Positions 10,561 to 19,318 of a stretch of 64,000 bases of DNA are shown one piece after another; position 1 is the stretch's first letter; every line of letters starts with the position of its first letter. This DNA comes from Nonomuraea sp. PA05 (GTDB lineage: Bacteria; Actinomycetota; Actinomycetes; Streptosporangiales; Streptosporangiaceae), in NCBI RefSeq assembly GCF_008086045.1, contig NZ_VSEY01000024.1, forward strand, positions 62,001-126,000, in the 5' to 3' direction. Made by a program: the position numbers and the translations under genes. The notes below the pieces were generated by a model. It was given only the letters and a program-made list of their open reading frames with translations, ran no database searches and was not told where the DNA came from.

Positions 10561-13500
10561 TGGCGCCGGTCGTCGAGTACGAGTTCCCCCTGTCGCCGGC
10601 GCAGGCCAGACTGCTGGTGCTGGACCGGCTCAACCCGGGCACCGCCCAGTACAACGTGCCCGTGGCCTTCGCCGTGCGCGGGCCGTTCGACGTTGCCGCC
10701 TTCCGCGCGGCGCTGGACGTGGTGGTGGCGCGGCACGAGTCGCTGCGGACGGTGTTCCGGCCGGGCGACGGCGCGTACGTGCAGGTCGTGGCCGAACAGG
10801 CGCGGGCGGCGCTGCGGGTGGCGGAGCGGGACGTGCCGGTGGACGGCGCGGACGAGGTGCTGCGGGCGGAGGCGGCGGCGCCGTTCGACGTGGAGGCGGG
10901 ACCGCTGCTGCGGTGTGCCGTGTTCAAGGTCGAGGACGGCAGCCATCGGGTGCTGCTCACGGCGCATCACCTGGTGTGCGACGGGTGGTCGCTGGGGCTC
11001 CTCCTCCAGGAGCTCTCCGCCGCCTACCGGCCCGGCGCCACCGTCCCAAGCCCTGGCGCCGCCGCGGCTGAGCCGCCCCCGATCCAGTACGCCGACTACG
11101 CCGCCTGGCAGCGGGAGCGCCTCGACGCGCACGCCCTGGACGCGGCCATCGCCTACTGGGCGGACACGCTGGCCGACGCGCCCGGGACGCTCGCCCTCCC
11201 CACCGACCACCCCCGTCCCGCCGTGCAGTCCACGGCGGGCGGCGTGCACCGGCTGAGCCTCCCTCCGGACACCGGGGCCCGTCTCGCCAAGGTCGCCGCC
11301 GAACGCGACGCGACCCCGTTCACCGCCATGTTCGCCGCGTTCGCCGCGTTCCTGTCCAGGATCACCGGCCGGCGCGACCTCCTCGTGGGCGTGCCGGTCT
11401 CCGGCCGCGACCACCCCGACGTGCAGAACCTCATCGGCCTGCTGGCCAACACGCTCGCGTTGCGCGCCGACGTGACCGGCGAGCCGTCGTTCCTGGACCT
11501 CGTGACCCGCGTGCGCGACCACCTCCTGGAGTCCCGGCCCCACCACGAGGCCCCGTTCGAGGCGGTGGTCGAGGCGCTGGCCCCCGGCAGGGAGCTCAGC
11601 CACGACCCGCTCGTGCAGGTCATGCTGGCCTACGACGACGACACCCGGCTCGCGCTCGGCCTGGACGGCTGCGTCACGGAACGCGTGGAGCTGCTGCTGG
11701 ACGACGCCAAGTTCGACCTGCTGCTGAACGTGCAGCGGGACGGCGACGGCCTGGCCGCCCACTTCGTGCACCGGACGGACCTGTTCGAGCCGGCCACCGT
11801 CCGCCACTGGGCGCGCGCGTTCGAGACGCTGCTGGACGGCCTGCTCGACCGCCCCGGCCTGCCCGTCACCGCCCACGACCTGCTCCCGCCCGGCGAGCGC
11901 CACCGCGTCCTGCACGACTGGAACGACACCTTCGCCCCCACCCCTGCCGGGCTCGTCCCCGACCTGGTGGCCGAACGCGCCGCCGAGCGGCCCGATGCGA
12001 CGGCGCTGGTCTGCGGCTCGACCAGGCTCACCTACCGCGAGCTGCTGGAACGCGCGGACCGGCTGGCCGCGCAGTTGCGGGCGGCGGGCGTGGGCCCCGA
12101 GGTGCCCGTCGGACTGTGCCTGGCGAGGGGGGTGGAGATGGTGGTGGGCGCGCTGGCGGTGCTGCGGGCGGGGGGCGCGTACGTGCCGCTGGATCCCGGT
12201 CATCCGGAGGCGCGGCTGCGGTTCATGGCCGAGGACGCGGGGGTGCGGCTGCTGATCGCCGACGAGCCTCGGGACCTCGGGGTGCCGGTGGCCACGGCCG
12301 GCGGGCCGATCCCTGTCGTCGGGGCCCCGCTGGACGCCCGGCCCGCCCTCGCCGACACGGCGTACATCCTTTACACCTCCGGCTCCACGGGCACCCCCAA
12401 GGGCGTCGCGGTCGAGCACCGGGCGCTGCTGAACCTCGCGACCGCCGTCCGGCCGCGGTTCCCCGTGACCGGGGAGGATCGGGTGCTGCAGTACGTGTCG
12501 TTCGGGTTCGACGTGGCCGTGTCGGACCTGTTCTTCGCGTTCGTGGCGGGGGCGGAGCTGCACGTGGCGGGCGAGTGGGAGCGGCTCGGGGACGATCTGT
12601 ACGCCCGGCTGCGCGACTCCCGGATCACCTACGCGTTCCTGCCGCCGTCGGCCGCCATGTCGCTACCGCTGGAAGCGCTGCCGGATGCCCTGCCGGAAGC
12701 GCTGCCGGAAGCGCTGCCGGAAGCGCTGCCGGAAGCGCTGCCGGAAGCGCTGCCGGAAGCGCTGCCCGACCTGCGCACGCTGGCCATCGGCGGGGAGGCG
12801 TGCCCGCCGGAGCTGGTGGACCGCTGGTGGGCGCCGGGGCGGCGGGTGGTGGACGCGTACGGGCCGAGCGAGAACACCGTCTATGCCACCACGGCCGACC
12901 TCCAGCCCGGACGCCCTGTGGTGATCGGCCGCCCGGTGGCCAACACCCGCGCCTACGTCCTGGACGAGCGGCTGCGCCCGGTGCCGGTCGGCGTGACGGG
13001 CGAGATCTACCTGGCGGGGTCGAGCCTGGCACGCGGGTACGTCAACCGCCCCGCCCTGACCGCCGAACGGTTCGTGGCCGACCCGTTCGGGCCGCCGGGC
13101 GAGCGCATGTACCGGACCGGCGACCTGGGCCGGTACGACGCCGACGGGGTGCTGTCGTACCTGGGGCGGGTGGACACGCAGGTCAAGCTGCGCGGGTTCC
13201 GCGTCGAGCTGGGCGAGATCGAGACCGTGCTGGCCGCGCACCCGGGTGTGACGGTGGCGGCGGCGGCCGTGCGCGGCGGCCGCCTGACCGTCTACGCGCA
13301 ACCCGGCGAGCGGCGCCCCACCGTGGCGGAGCTGCGCTCGTGGCTGGCGGCGCGGCTGCCCGGTTACATGGTGCCCGACGCGATCGTGTTCGTCCCCGGG
13401 CTGCCCCTCAGCAAGTCCGGCAAGCTGGACCGGGGACGCCTGCCCGACCCGCCCCTCACCCGTCCCGAGCTGGACAGCCCGTACGCGCCCCCGTCCACCC

Positions 13501-13802
13501 CCACGCAGCGACGAATCGCCGCGATCTGGGCGGCGGCGCTGGACCTGACCCAGGTGGGCCTGCACGACAACTTCTTCGACCTGGGCGGCAACTCCATCCG
13601 CCTGCTGTCCGTCCTGACGGCGCTGCGCGGCAGCGGCCTGAGGCTGGTGGACCTGTTCCGGCACCCCACGGTCGCCGCGCTGGCCGCCTACCTGGACGGC
13701 ACGGTCCCGGACACGGAGCGGGACGAGCCAGGGCAACGGGGGCGGAGCAGACGCGAACGGCTGGCCGCTCGCAGGAGCGCGCAGAGAGGCGAGATGCGAT
13801 GA
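10560..13802 (+). CDS. NRPS, C-A-T module
   Basis: The protein is 1080 residues from ATG 10560, which shares its A with the preceding TGA (TGATG). The C domain has HHLVCDG at about 136. The A domain has [11 protein letters not shown] at about 603, DAYGPSENT and YRTGD, and ends with the lysine of LSKSGKLDRG. The carrier LGGNSIRLL is at about 1010. The A-domain code reads by eye D-V-S-F-A-G-A-V-Y-K and is unassigned. Six perfect 12-bp repeats insert LPEA units between the core 4 and core 5 motifs, close to the binding pocket. The basic C-terminal tail (RGRSRRERLAARRSAQRGEMR region) may be a docking segment towards the KS protein. No thioesterase is present, so the chain should pass to the KS-ACP or to another protein. 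Confidence 0.93.
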   Translation: MAPVVEYEFPLSPAQARLLVLDRLNPGTAQYNVPVAFAVRGPFDVAAFRAALDVVVARHESLRTVFRPGDGAYVQVVAEQARAALRVAERDVPVDGADEVLRAEAAAPFDVEAGPLLRCAVFKVEDGSHRVLLTAHHLVCDGWSLGLLLQELSAAYRPGATVPSPGAAAAEPPPIQYADYAAWQRERLDAHALDAAIAYWADTLADAPGTLALPTDHPRPAVQSTAGGVHRLSLPPDTGARLAKVAAERDATPFTAMFAAFAAFLSRITGRRDLLVGVPVSGRDHPDVQNLIGLLANTLALRADVTGEPSFLDLVTRVRDHLLESRPHHEAPFEAVVEALAPGRELSHDPLVQVMLAYDDDTRLALGLDGCVTERVELLLDDAKFDLLLNVQRDGDGLAAHFVHRTDLFEPATVRHWARAFETLLDGLLDRPGLPVTAHDLLPPGERHRVLHDWNDTFAPTPAGLVPDLVAERAAERPDATALVCGSTRLTYRELLERADRLAAQLRAAGVGPEVPVGLCLARGVEMVVGALAVLRAGGAYVPLDPGHPEARLRFMAEDAGVRLLIADEPRDLGVPVATAGGPIPVVGAPLDARPALADTAYILYTSGSTGTPKGVAVEHRALLNLATAVRPRFPVTGEDRVLQYVSFGFDVAVSDLFFAFVAGAELHVAGEWERLGDDLYARLRDSRITYAFLPPSAAMSLPLEALPDALPEALPEALPEALPEALPEALPEALPDLRTLAIGGEACPPELVDRWWAPGRRVVDAYGPSENTVYATTADLQPGRPVVIGRPVANTRAYVLDERLRPVPVGVTGEIYLAGSSLARGYVNRPALTAERFVADPFGPPGERMYRTGDLGRYDADGVLSYLGRVDTQVKLRGFRVELGEIETVLAAHPGVTVAAAAVRGGRLTVYAQPGERRPTVAELRSWLAARLPGYMVPDAIVFVPGLPLSKSGKLDRGRLPDPPLTRPELDSPYAPPSTPTQRRIAAIWAAALDLTQVGLHDNFFDLGGNSIRLLSVLTALRGSGLRLVDLFRHPTVAALAAYLDGTVPDTERDEPGQRGRSRRERLAARRSAQRGEMR
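12690..12761 (+). repeat. 12-bp perfect tandem repeat (LPEA) in A domain
   Basis: Six identical copies of ctgccggaagcg follow a variant copy at 12678-12689. They encode tandem LPEA directly before LRTLAIGGEA, the strand bearing specificity residues. Identity at the DNA level points to recent expansion. Confidence 0.95.
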
Positions 13803-15760
13803 ACGACGTACCGGCGGCGGCGATCGTGGGGATGAGCGGCCGTTTCCCCGGGGCCCGCGACGTGGGCGAGTTCTGGCGCAACCTCCTCGACGGCGTCTGC
13901 TCGATCATCGACTTCACCGAGGAGGAGCTGCTGGCGGCCGGGGTGGACGCGGCCGAGCTGCGCGGCCCCGGGTACGTGGCGTCGAAGGGGTTCCTGGCGG
14001 AGGCGGACCGGTTCGAGCACGAGCTGTTCGGGTTCAACTCCACGGAGGCGGCGGCGCTGGACCCGCAGCACCGGCAGCTCCTGGAGACGGCCTGGTCGGC
14101 GCTGGAGGACGCCGGGTACGACCCGCGCCGCACCGGCCTGCGCACCGGCGTGTACGTGGGCGGCGGGCCGAGCGAGCACGCGGTCGCGGCCCAGGTGGAC
14201 GGGCGGTTACGGGCCCGGCTGGGGCCGATGCGGGTGCGGGTGTTCACCGATCGGGAGTTCCTGGCGGGCTGGCTGTCGTACCGGCTGGGGCTGACCGGGC
14301 CGAGCCTGACCGTGCAGACGGGCTGCTCCACGTCCCTGGCCACGGTGCACGTGGCCGTGCAGGCGCTGCTGAGCGGGGAGTGCGATCTGGCGCTGGCGGG
14401 CGGCGTGTCGATCGACTCGCCGTACCCGCGCGGCTACCTGTACGAGCCCGGCGGCATTTCCTCCCCCGACGGGCGGTGCCGCCCGTTCGACGAGAAGGCG
14501 GCGGGCACGGTCGGCGGGGACGGGGTCGGGCTGGTGGTGCTCAGACGCCTGGAGGACGCCGTGGCGGACGGCGACCCGATCCACGCCGTCATCCGGGGCA
14601 CCGCGGCGGGGAACGACGGGGCCGGGCGGGTGGGGTTCACCGCGCCCGGGGTGGACGGGCAGGTCTCCACCATCGTGGAGGCCTGGGCGGCGGCGGGGCT
14701 GGACCCGGCGTCCGCGCAGTTCCTCGAGGCGCACGGGACGGGCACGGACCTCGGCGACCGCATCGAGGTCGCGGCCGCCACGGAGGCCTTCCGCGGGGCT
14801 CGGCGGTGTGCGATCGGGTCGGTGAAGTCCAACGTCGGGCATCTGAACGCGGCTGCGGGCGTGGCGGGGCTGATCAAGGCGGTGTTGATGCTGCGGCACC
14901 GCACGATGGTGCCCACGGTGAACGTCACCCGCCCGCACCCGGAGCTCCGCCTGGACGCCACCCCGTTCCGGCTGCTCACCGGGGTGGAGGAGTGGGAGCG
15001 TCCGGCTTGGGGGCCGCGGCTGGCGGGGGTGTCGTCGCTGGGCATCGGCGGCACGAACGTGCACGTCGTCCTGGAGGAGCCGCCGTCGCCACCGATCGCC
15101 ACGGGTGGCGCCCGCGAGGCGGTCCTGCCCCTGTCGGCGCGGACCGGCGCGCAGCTCGCCACCGCCGCCCGGCGCCTGGCCGCCGCGCTGCGAGCGCCCG
15201 GCGCGCCGCCACTGGCCGACGTCGCCCACACCCTCGCCCACGGCCGCGCCGCCCTGGAGGCCCGCGCCTGCGTGACCGCCACCACCCGCGAGGACGCCGC
15301 CACCGCCCTGGAAGCCCTCGCCACCGACCTCGCCACCGGCGGCACGGCCGGATCGGCGTGGGCGGCAGGTGAGGAGGTCGCCTGGCCCGGCACCGGCGGC
15401 CACCGCGCCCACCTCCCCACGTACCCCTTCGCAGGCGACCCCCACGAAGCCCTGACCCTGACCGCCCGGCCGGAACCACCGCCCCCCACGCCCCAGCCCT
15501 CGGAAGCGGCCGTGACGGCCCTGTTCCTCTCCACCCTCGCCCTGACCACCGACCAGGACCTCGACCGCACCTACTTCGCGGCCGGCGGCGACTCCCTGAC
15601 CGCCGTCTTCCTGGTCAGCGAACTACGCGACCGCTTCGCCCTGGACGTCCCCATCGACCTGTTCCTGACCGAACTCCCCTTACGCGAGCTGATCGCGAGA
15701 GCCGTCCAAGGCGAGGACGACGACCTGCTCACCGGCCTCCTCGACGAGCTGGAACCATGA
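13799..15760 (+). CDS. AT-less polyketide synthase, KS-ACP
   Basis: The protein is 653 residues. The ketosynthase spans about 1-430 with catalytic Cys in TGCSTSLA (about 176), first His in EAHGTGTDLGD and second His in KSNVGHLNAAAG, so it should be active. The KS-AT linker (LADVAHTLAHGRAALEAR) follows, and then almost at once the post-AT linker HLPTYPF, with no acyltransferase between. An ACP with AGGDSLTAV is at the C-terminus. This is the layout of trans-AT modules, where a separate AT loads malonyl units; none is in the window. It starts with an ATGA overlap after the C-A-T NRPS, so it probably extends an aminoacyl or peptidyl chain by one ketide unit. No KR, DH or ER is present. Confidence 0.92.
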   Translation: MNDVPAAAIVGMSGRFPGARDVGEFWRNLLDGVCSIIDFTEEELLAAGVDAAELRGPGYVASKGFLAEADRFEHELFGFNSTEAAALDPQHRQLLETAWSALEDAGYDPRRTGLRTGVYVGGGPSEHAVAAQVDGRLRARLGPMRVRVFTDREFLAGWLSYRLGLTGPSLTVQTGCSTSLATVHVAVQALLSGECDLALAGGVSIDSPYPRGYLYEPGGISSPDGRCRPFDEKAAGTVGGDGVGLVVLRRLEDAVADGDPIHAVIRGTAAGNDGAGRVGFTAPGVDGQVSTIVEAWAAAGLDPASAQFLEAHGTGTDLGDRIEVAAATEAFRGARRCAIGSVKSNVGHLNAAAGVAGLIKAVLMLRHRTMVPTVNVTRPHPELRLDATPFRLLTGVEEWERPAWGPRLAGVSSLGIGGTNVHVVLEEPPSPPIATGGAREAVLPLSARTGAQLATAARRLAAALRAPGAPPLADVAHTLAHGRAALEARACVTATTREDAATALEALATDLATGGTAGSAWAAGEEVAWPGTGGHRAHLPTYPFAGDPHEALTLTARPEPPPPTPQPSEAAVTALFLSTLALTTDQDLDRTYFAAGGDSLTAVFLVSELRDRFALDVPIDLFLTELPLRELIARAVQGEDDDLLTGLLDELEP

Positions 15761-16935
15761 CCCGCCCCCACCCGGACCCCGCCCGGCTCGACACCCTGAA
15801 CCTCCTCGACCCGCACCTGCACGCCACCACCGACCTGACCCCCCTCTGGCGCCACCTGCGCACCACCGACCCGGTACGCAGGCACGACCGCTTCTGGAGC
15901 GTCACCCGCCACGCCGACGTCCTGCACGTCATCCGCGACCCGGCCACCTACACCTCCCTGCACGGCAACATGCTCCGCACCCTCCTGCGCGGCCACGACC
16001 CGGGGGCGGGCAAGATGATCGTGGTCACGGACGGCCCCCGCCACGCCGCCCTGCGCCGCCTGCTCACCCCCGGCTTCGGCCCCCGCGCCCTCGGCCCCGT
16101 CACCCACTCGATCACCGAAGCCACCAGGGACCTGCTCAAGGCGTTCGTCCGCGAGGGCGGCGGCGACTTCGTCGCGGGGGTGGCCGCCCAGGTGCCGCTG
16201 CGCGCGATCTGCGAGCTGCTGGGCGTGCCGGAGCGTGACCGTCAGCGCGTCCTGGAGCTGACCGCGCAGGCCATGCTCGGCGAGGAGGACACCGATCTGG
16301 CCGCCAGGATCGCGCAGAGCGAGATCCTGCTCTACTACACCCGCCTGGCGGCCGGACGCAGGTCCGCCCCCGGCGACGACGTCGTCAGCCTGCTCGTCTC
16401 GGCGGACCTCACCGAGGAGGAGGTGCTCCTCAACTGCTACAACCTGATCATCGGCGGGGACGAGACGGCCAGGCTGGCGATGGCCGGCGGGCTGCTGGCG
16501 CTGGCCACGTACGAGACGGAATGGGCGCGCCTGCGCGCGGACCCCGGCCTGGCCGGGACGGCCGTCGAGGAGGTGCTGCGCTGGACCACGCCGGCCGCGC
16601 ACGTCGGCCGGGTCGCCACCCGCGCGGCCGGGCTGGGCGGGCGGCGCGTCGAGGCGGGCGACGTGGTGGCGCTGTGGACGGTGTCGGCCAACCGCGACGA
16701 GGCGGTCTTCGGCGACCCGGACCGCTTCGACGTGGGCAGGCGGCCGAACAGGCACCTGACGTTCGGCCACGGCCCGCACTTCTGCCTGGGCGCGCAGCTC
16801 GCCCGCGCCGAGATCGGGGCGCTGCTGGCGGAGCTGCGCGCGACGGTGACCACCATCGAGGTGACGGGCCCGGTGACGTGGCTGCCGTCGAGCTTCGTCA
16901 ACGGCGTCGCGACGCTCCCCGTCGCGCTGGCGTAG
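15757..16935 (+). CDS. Cytochrome P450 tailoring enzyme
   Basis: The 392-residue protein is a soluble bacterial P450. It has the I-helix IIGGDETAR (oxygen-activating D-E-T region, with GG in place of the common AG), the K-helix ExxR in EEVLRWTTP, and the heme loop FGHGPHFCLGAQLAR with the axial Cys near residue 343. It needs ferredoxin and reductase partners, which are not in the window. The ATGA overlap with the KS-ACP gene makes it part of the biosynthetic operon, most likely oxidising the product or a carrier-bound residue. The N-terminus is short and has no membrane anchor, as usual for this class. The exact reaction cannot be told. Confidence 0.93.
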   Translation: MTRPHPDPARLDTLNLLDPHLHATTDLTPLWRHLRTTDPVRRHDRFWSVTRHADVLHVIRDPATYTSLHGNMLRTLLRGHDPGAGKMIVVTDGPRHAALRRLLTPGFGPRALGPVTHSITEATRDLLKAFVREGGGDFVAGVAAQVPLRAICELLGVPERDRQRVLELTAQAMLGEEDTDLAARIAQSEILLYYTRLAAGRRSAPGDDVVSLLVSADLTEEEVLLNCYNLIIGGDETARLAMAGGLLALATYETEWARLRADPGLAGTAVEEVLRWTTPAAHVGRVATRAAGLGGRRVEAGDVVALWTVSANRDEAVFGDPDRFDVGRRPNRHLTFGHGPHFCLGAQLARAEIGALLAELRATVTTIEVTGPVTWLPSSFVNGVATLPVALA

Positions 16936-16944
16936 CCTGCGGGT

Positions 16945-17325
16945 ATGTCCGTCCACTTGAACCACACCATCATGCCGGCCAGGGACAGGGACGCGACCGC
17001 CGCCTTCCTCGTCGAGCTCCTCGGCCTGGAGCCGGCGCCCGAGTACGGCCCGTTCCGCGTCGTCTCGCTCGGCAACGACGTGTCGATCGACGTCGTGCAG
17101 GCGGGCGAGGAGCTGCCGTCGCTGCACTACGCGTTCCTGGTCGGTGAGGATGAGTTCGACCAGATCTGGGGCCGGATCAAGGAGCGCGGGCTGACGTACT
17201 GGGCCGATCCATACCACCGGCACGCGGGGCAGATCAACACCAACGACGGCGGGCGCGGCCTCTACTGGTCCGACCCCAACGGGCACAACCTGGAGATCAT
17301 CACGGTGCCGTACGGCGGCGGTTAG
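16945..17325 (+). CDS. VOC (glyoxalase/bleomycin resistance) family protein
   Basis: The 126-residue single-module vicinal oxygen chelate protein has LNHTIMPARDRDATAAFL at the start, a central HYAFLVG strand, and the C-terminal GRGLYWSDPNGHNLEI with the metal-binding Glu. The His near the N-terminus and the C-terminal Glu fit metal ligands. It lies 9 bp after the P450 on the same strand with a weak RBS, so it may be co-transcribed at the edge of the cluster. Function could be enzymatic or drug binding. Its end overlaps the convergent oxidoreductase gene. Confidence 0.88.
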   Translation: MSVHLNHTIMPARDRDATAAFLVELLGLEPAPEYGPFRVVSLGNDVSIDVVQAGEELPSLHYAFLVGEDEFDQIWGRIKERGLTYWADPYHRHAGQINTNDGGRGLYWSDPNGHNLEIITVPYGGG

Positions 17326-18209
17326 GGCGCGAGGGCCTCCAGCGCCTCCTCGGCCCGGCGCATCGCCTCCTTCGCGTCGGACGCGGGGATCTCGCGGTCG
17401 AAGTTCAGGTCGTGGAAGACCTCGGTGACGCCCCGCTCCGCCAGCGCCCGCACGTCCCGCCTGATCTTCTCGTACGTGCCGGTCAGCGGACGTTCCTCGT
17501 CGTGCGCCCGCACCTGCGTGGAGCCGCGGCACACGAACCGGAACGTGCCCGCGTCCCGCCCCGCCCCGGCCAGCTCCGCCTTGATCAGCTCGATCCTGGC
17601 GGCGATGGACGCCAGGTCCTCCCTGCTGGAGCTGACCCACCCGTCGGCCAGCCGGGCGGCGCGGCGCAACGCGACCTCGGCCGTGCCGCCGAGCAGGAGC
17701 TGCGGCGGCCCTGGCACCGGCTTGGGGTCGATGTGCGCGGGCGGCACGCGGTAGAACTCGCCGTCGTGCCGCACCGGGTCGTCGCGCCACACCTTGCGCA
17801 GCACCTCGACGAACTCCTCGCCCCTGCGCCCGCGCCGCGCCATGTCCACGCCGGTCGCCTCGAACTCCTCGGGCAGCCAGCCCAGCCCGATCCCGGCGGT
17901 CAGCCTGCCGCCCGACAGCGTCTGCAGGGTGGCGAGCTGCTTGGCCAGCGGCACGGGCTGCACGTACGCGTTGATCACCGCGACGCCGAGCCGGATGCGG
18001 CTGGTCACGGCCGACACGTGGGCCAGCGTGATGAGCGGGTCGTGCACGGCGCGGTAGGTGGGCCCCATGTCGTGGCCGACCGGGTAGAGGAGCCGCTGGA
18101 ACGTCCACAGTTCGTGATAGCCGAGCTCCTCGGCCCGGACGGCGATGCGACGCAGATTCTCGGGCGTGGCCCAGGGGCCTGATACGGGTACGGCGAAACC
18201 GACTCTCAT
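17322..18209 (-). CDS. LLM-class F420-dependent oxidoreductase
   Basis: The 295-residue TIM-barrel protein is of the luciferase-like F420 family (TIGR03619-like): MRVGFAVPVSGPWATPENL, RIRLGVAVINAYVQPVPLAKQLATL, LSGGRLTAGIGLGWLPEEF and PPQLLLGGTAEVALRRAARLADGW. It probably uses reduced or oxidised F420 on an unknown substrate. The ATG at 18207-18209 is used because the family N-terminus starts there; upstream in-frame residues do not fit. It points towards the NRPS operon and ends by overlapping the VOC gene, so it is likely a separate unit. Confidence 0.9.
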   Translation of the reverse strand: MRVGFAVPVSGPWATPENLRRIAVRAEELGYHELWTFQRLLYPVGHDMGPTYRAVHDPLITLAHVSAVTSRIRLGVAVINAYVQPVPLAKQLATLQTLSGGRLTAGIGLGWLPEEFEATGVDMARRGRRGEEFVEVLRKVWRDDPVRHDGEFYRVPPAHIDPKPVPGPPQLLLGGTAEVALRRAARLADGWVSSSREDLASIAARIELIKAELAGAGRDAGTFRFVCRGSTQVRAHDEERPLTGTYEKIRRDVRALAERGVTEVFHDLNFDREIPASDAKEAMRRAEEALEALAP

Positions 18210-18277
18210 GCCACTCAGTCTGACGGACACGATCTCGTCACGGTGTGCCCGGCCCGCGTGCACGTCACACTCCGCGC

Positions 18278-18355
18278 GGCCACTTCTTGCAGGAGGACGC
18301 GGGGCCGGAACTCGCGGCGGTGATCGACCGTTTCATCCGGTCCTCCGTCGTCTGA
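18278..18355 (+). pseudogene. Remnant of haloalkane dehalogenase-like alpha/beta-hydrolase C-terminus
   Basis: In the gap between two divergent genes, one + frame reads GHFLQEDAGPELAAVIDRFI and then stops at TGA 18353-18355. GHFLQED with the following helix is the catalytic-His end of haloalkane-dehalogenase-like hydrolases. No in-frame upstream domain or start is present, so this is about 25 codons of a deleted gene. The rest of 18210-18404 holds only the divergent promoters. Confidence 0.6.
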
Positions 18356-18392
18356 AGGGGCCGGGCCGACGCCGGGCGGCACTCGCCCCGAA

Positions 18393-18398
18393 TACCCT
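18393..18398 (+). promoter_or_regulatory. Putative -10 box, leaderless start for the APH-like gene
   Basis: TACCCT ends 6 nt before the GTG start at 18405 and no Shine-Dalgarno lies between. This spacing fits transcription beginning at or next to the start codon. Confidence 0.3.
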
Positions 18399-18404
18399 GT
18401 ACGG

Positions 18405-19259
18405 GTGGGTCTTGAAGCGGAGCTGGCGGTCATCGCCTCGGCGTACGGCGGCACGGGCGAGCCGGTGTTACATCCGACGCGGACGGACGTCGTGGTGTTA
18501 CGCATGGGCGAGGTCGTCGTCAAGGCCCATTCGGCGCGCGACGAGGCCGGGGAGCTGCGGCCGAGGTTGCGGGCCGCCGCGTCGGCCGCGGTGAGCGGGG
18601 TGATGCTGACCCCGCTGGAGCGTGAGGTGCTGTCGGCGGGCGGGCGGGCGGTGACGGTGTGGCCGGCGGGCCGGCCGGTGTCGCACGACGACCCCGGCTC
18701 CGCGCCGTGGGAGGAGGGCGCGAGGCTGCTGGCCAGGCTGCACGCGACCCCCCTCACGGTGGTGCCCGCGCTGCCGCCCGCCGGTGGGCCGGCGAGGGCG
18801 CTCAGGGCGGTGGGGAGGATGACCGGCGACGGGCCGGTGGAGCAGCTCGTGCGGCGGGCGTTCAAGGAGCTGCCCGAGCCGCCGCCGCTGCCCGCCCTGC
18901 TCACGCACGGCGACTGGCATCTGGGGCAGCTCGTGCACCGTGACCGGTGGCTGCTGATCGACGTGGACGATCTGGGCGTCGGCGATCCGGCGTGGGATCT
19001 GGCGAGGCCGGCCGCCTGGTACGCGGCCGGGCTGCTGGAACCGGCCGTGTGGGAGCGGTTCCTGGGCGCCTATCTGGCGTCCGGCGGTCCGGCGCTCGGG
19101 CAGGGCGACGACCCGTGGGAGCGGCTGGACCTGCCCGCCCGCGCGCTGACCGTCCAGCTCGCCGCCGTGGCCGTGGTGAACGCCGATGGCGAGGGACGGG
19201 AACTCGACGAGGTCGAGCACTCGTTAATCGAGTCGTGCAACAGAATCGTCCGAGCATGA
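18405..19259 (+). CDS. Aminoglycoside phosphotransferase-family (APH-like) kinase
   Basis: The 284-residue protein keeps the APH/choline-kinase core. The Brenner-type motif LLTHGDWHLGQLV has catalytic D but Q where N is normal, and the following LLIDVDDLGVGDPAWDLA is the metal-binding segment. The N-lobe is short, with VVVLRMGEVVVKAHS providing the likely ATP-binding Lys. The substrate is unknown; such actinobacterial proteins are common and most do not give drug resistance. The GTG start has no RBS and may be leaderless. Confidence 0.85.
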   Translation: MGLEAELAVIASAYGGTGEPVLHPTRTDVVVLRMGEVVVKAHSARDEAGELRPRLRAAASAAVSGVMLTPLEREVLSAGGRAVTVWPAGRPVSHDDPGSAPWEEGARLLARLHATPLTVVPALPPAGGPARALRAVGRMTGDGPVEQLVRRAFKELPEPPPLPALLTHGDWHLGQLVHRDRWLLIDVDDLGVGDPAWDLARPAAWYAAGLLEPAVWERFLGAYLASGGPALGQGDDPWERLDLPARALTVQLAAVAVVNADGEGRELDEVEHSLIESCNRIVRA

Positions 19260-19318
19260 CGGGGGTTGCGCGCGGTAGGTTTCACCCTGAGACCTCGAAG
19301 TCAAGGAGAGCGACTTAG

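Noticed and set aside
9978-12563. Long antisense frame opposite NRPS two and three
   Set aside because: Same cause: repetitive His/Arg/Gly composition, no start signals, no family motif.
17322-18209. F420 oxidoreductase as part of the NRPS operon
   Set aside because: It is on the opposite strand, convergent, and of a common housekeeping-like family; no sequence sign links it to the cluster.
18405-19259. APH-like gene as an antibiotic resistance gene
   Set aside because: It has only the shared kinase core with a changed N-to-Q in the catalytic loop; nothing points to aminoglycosides.
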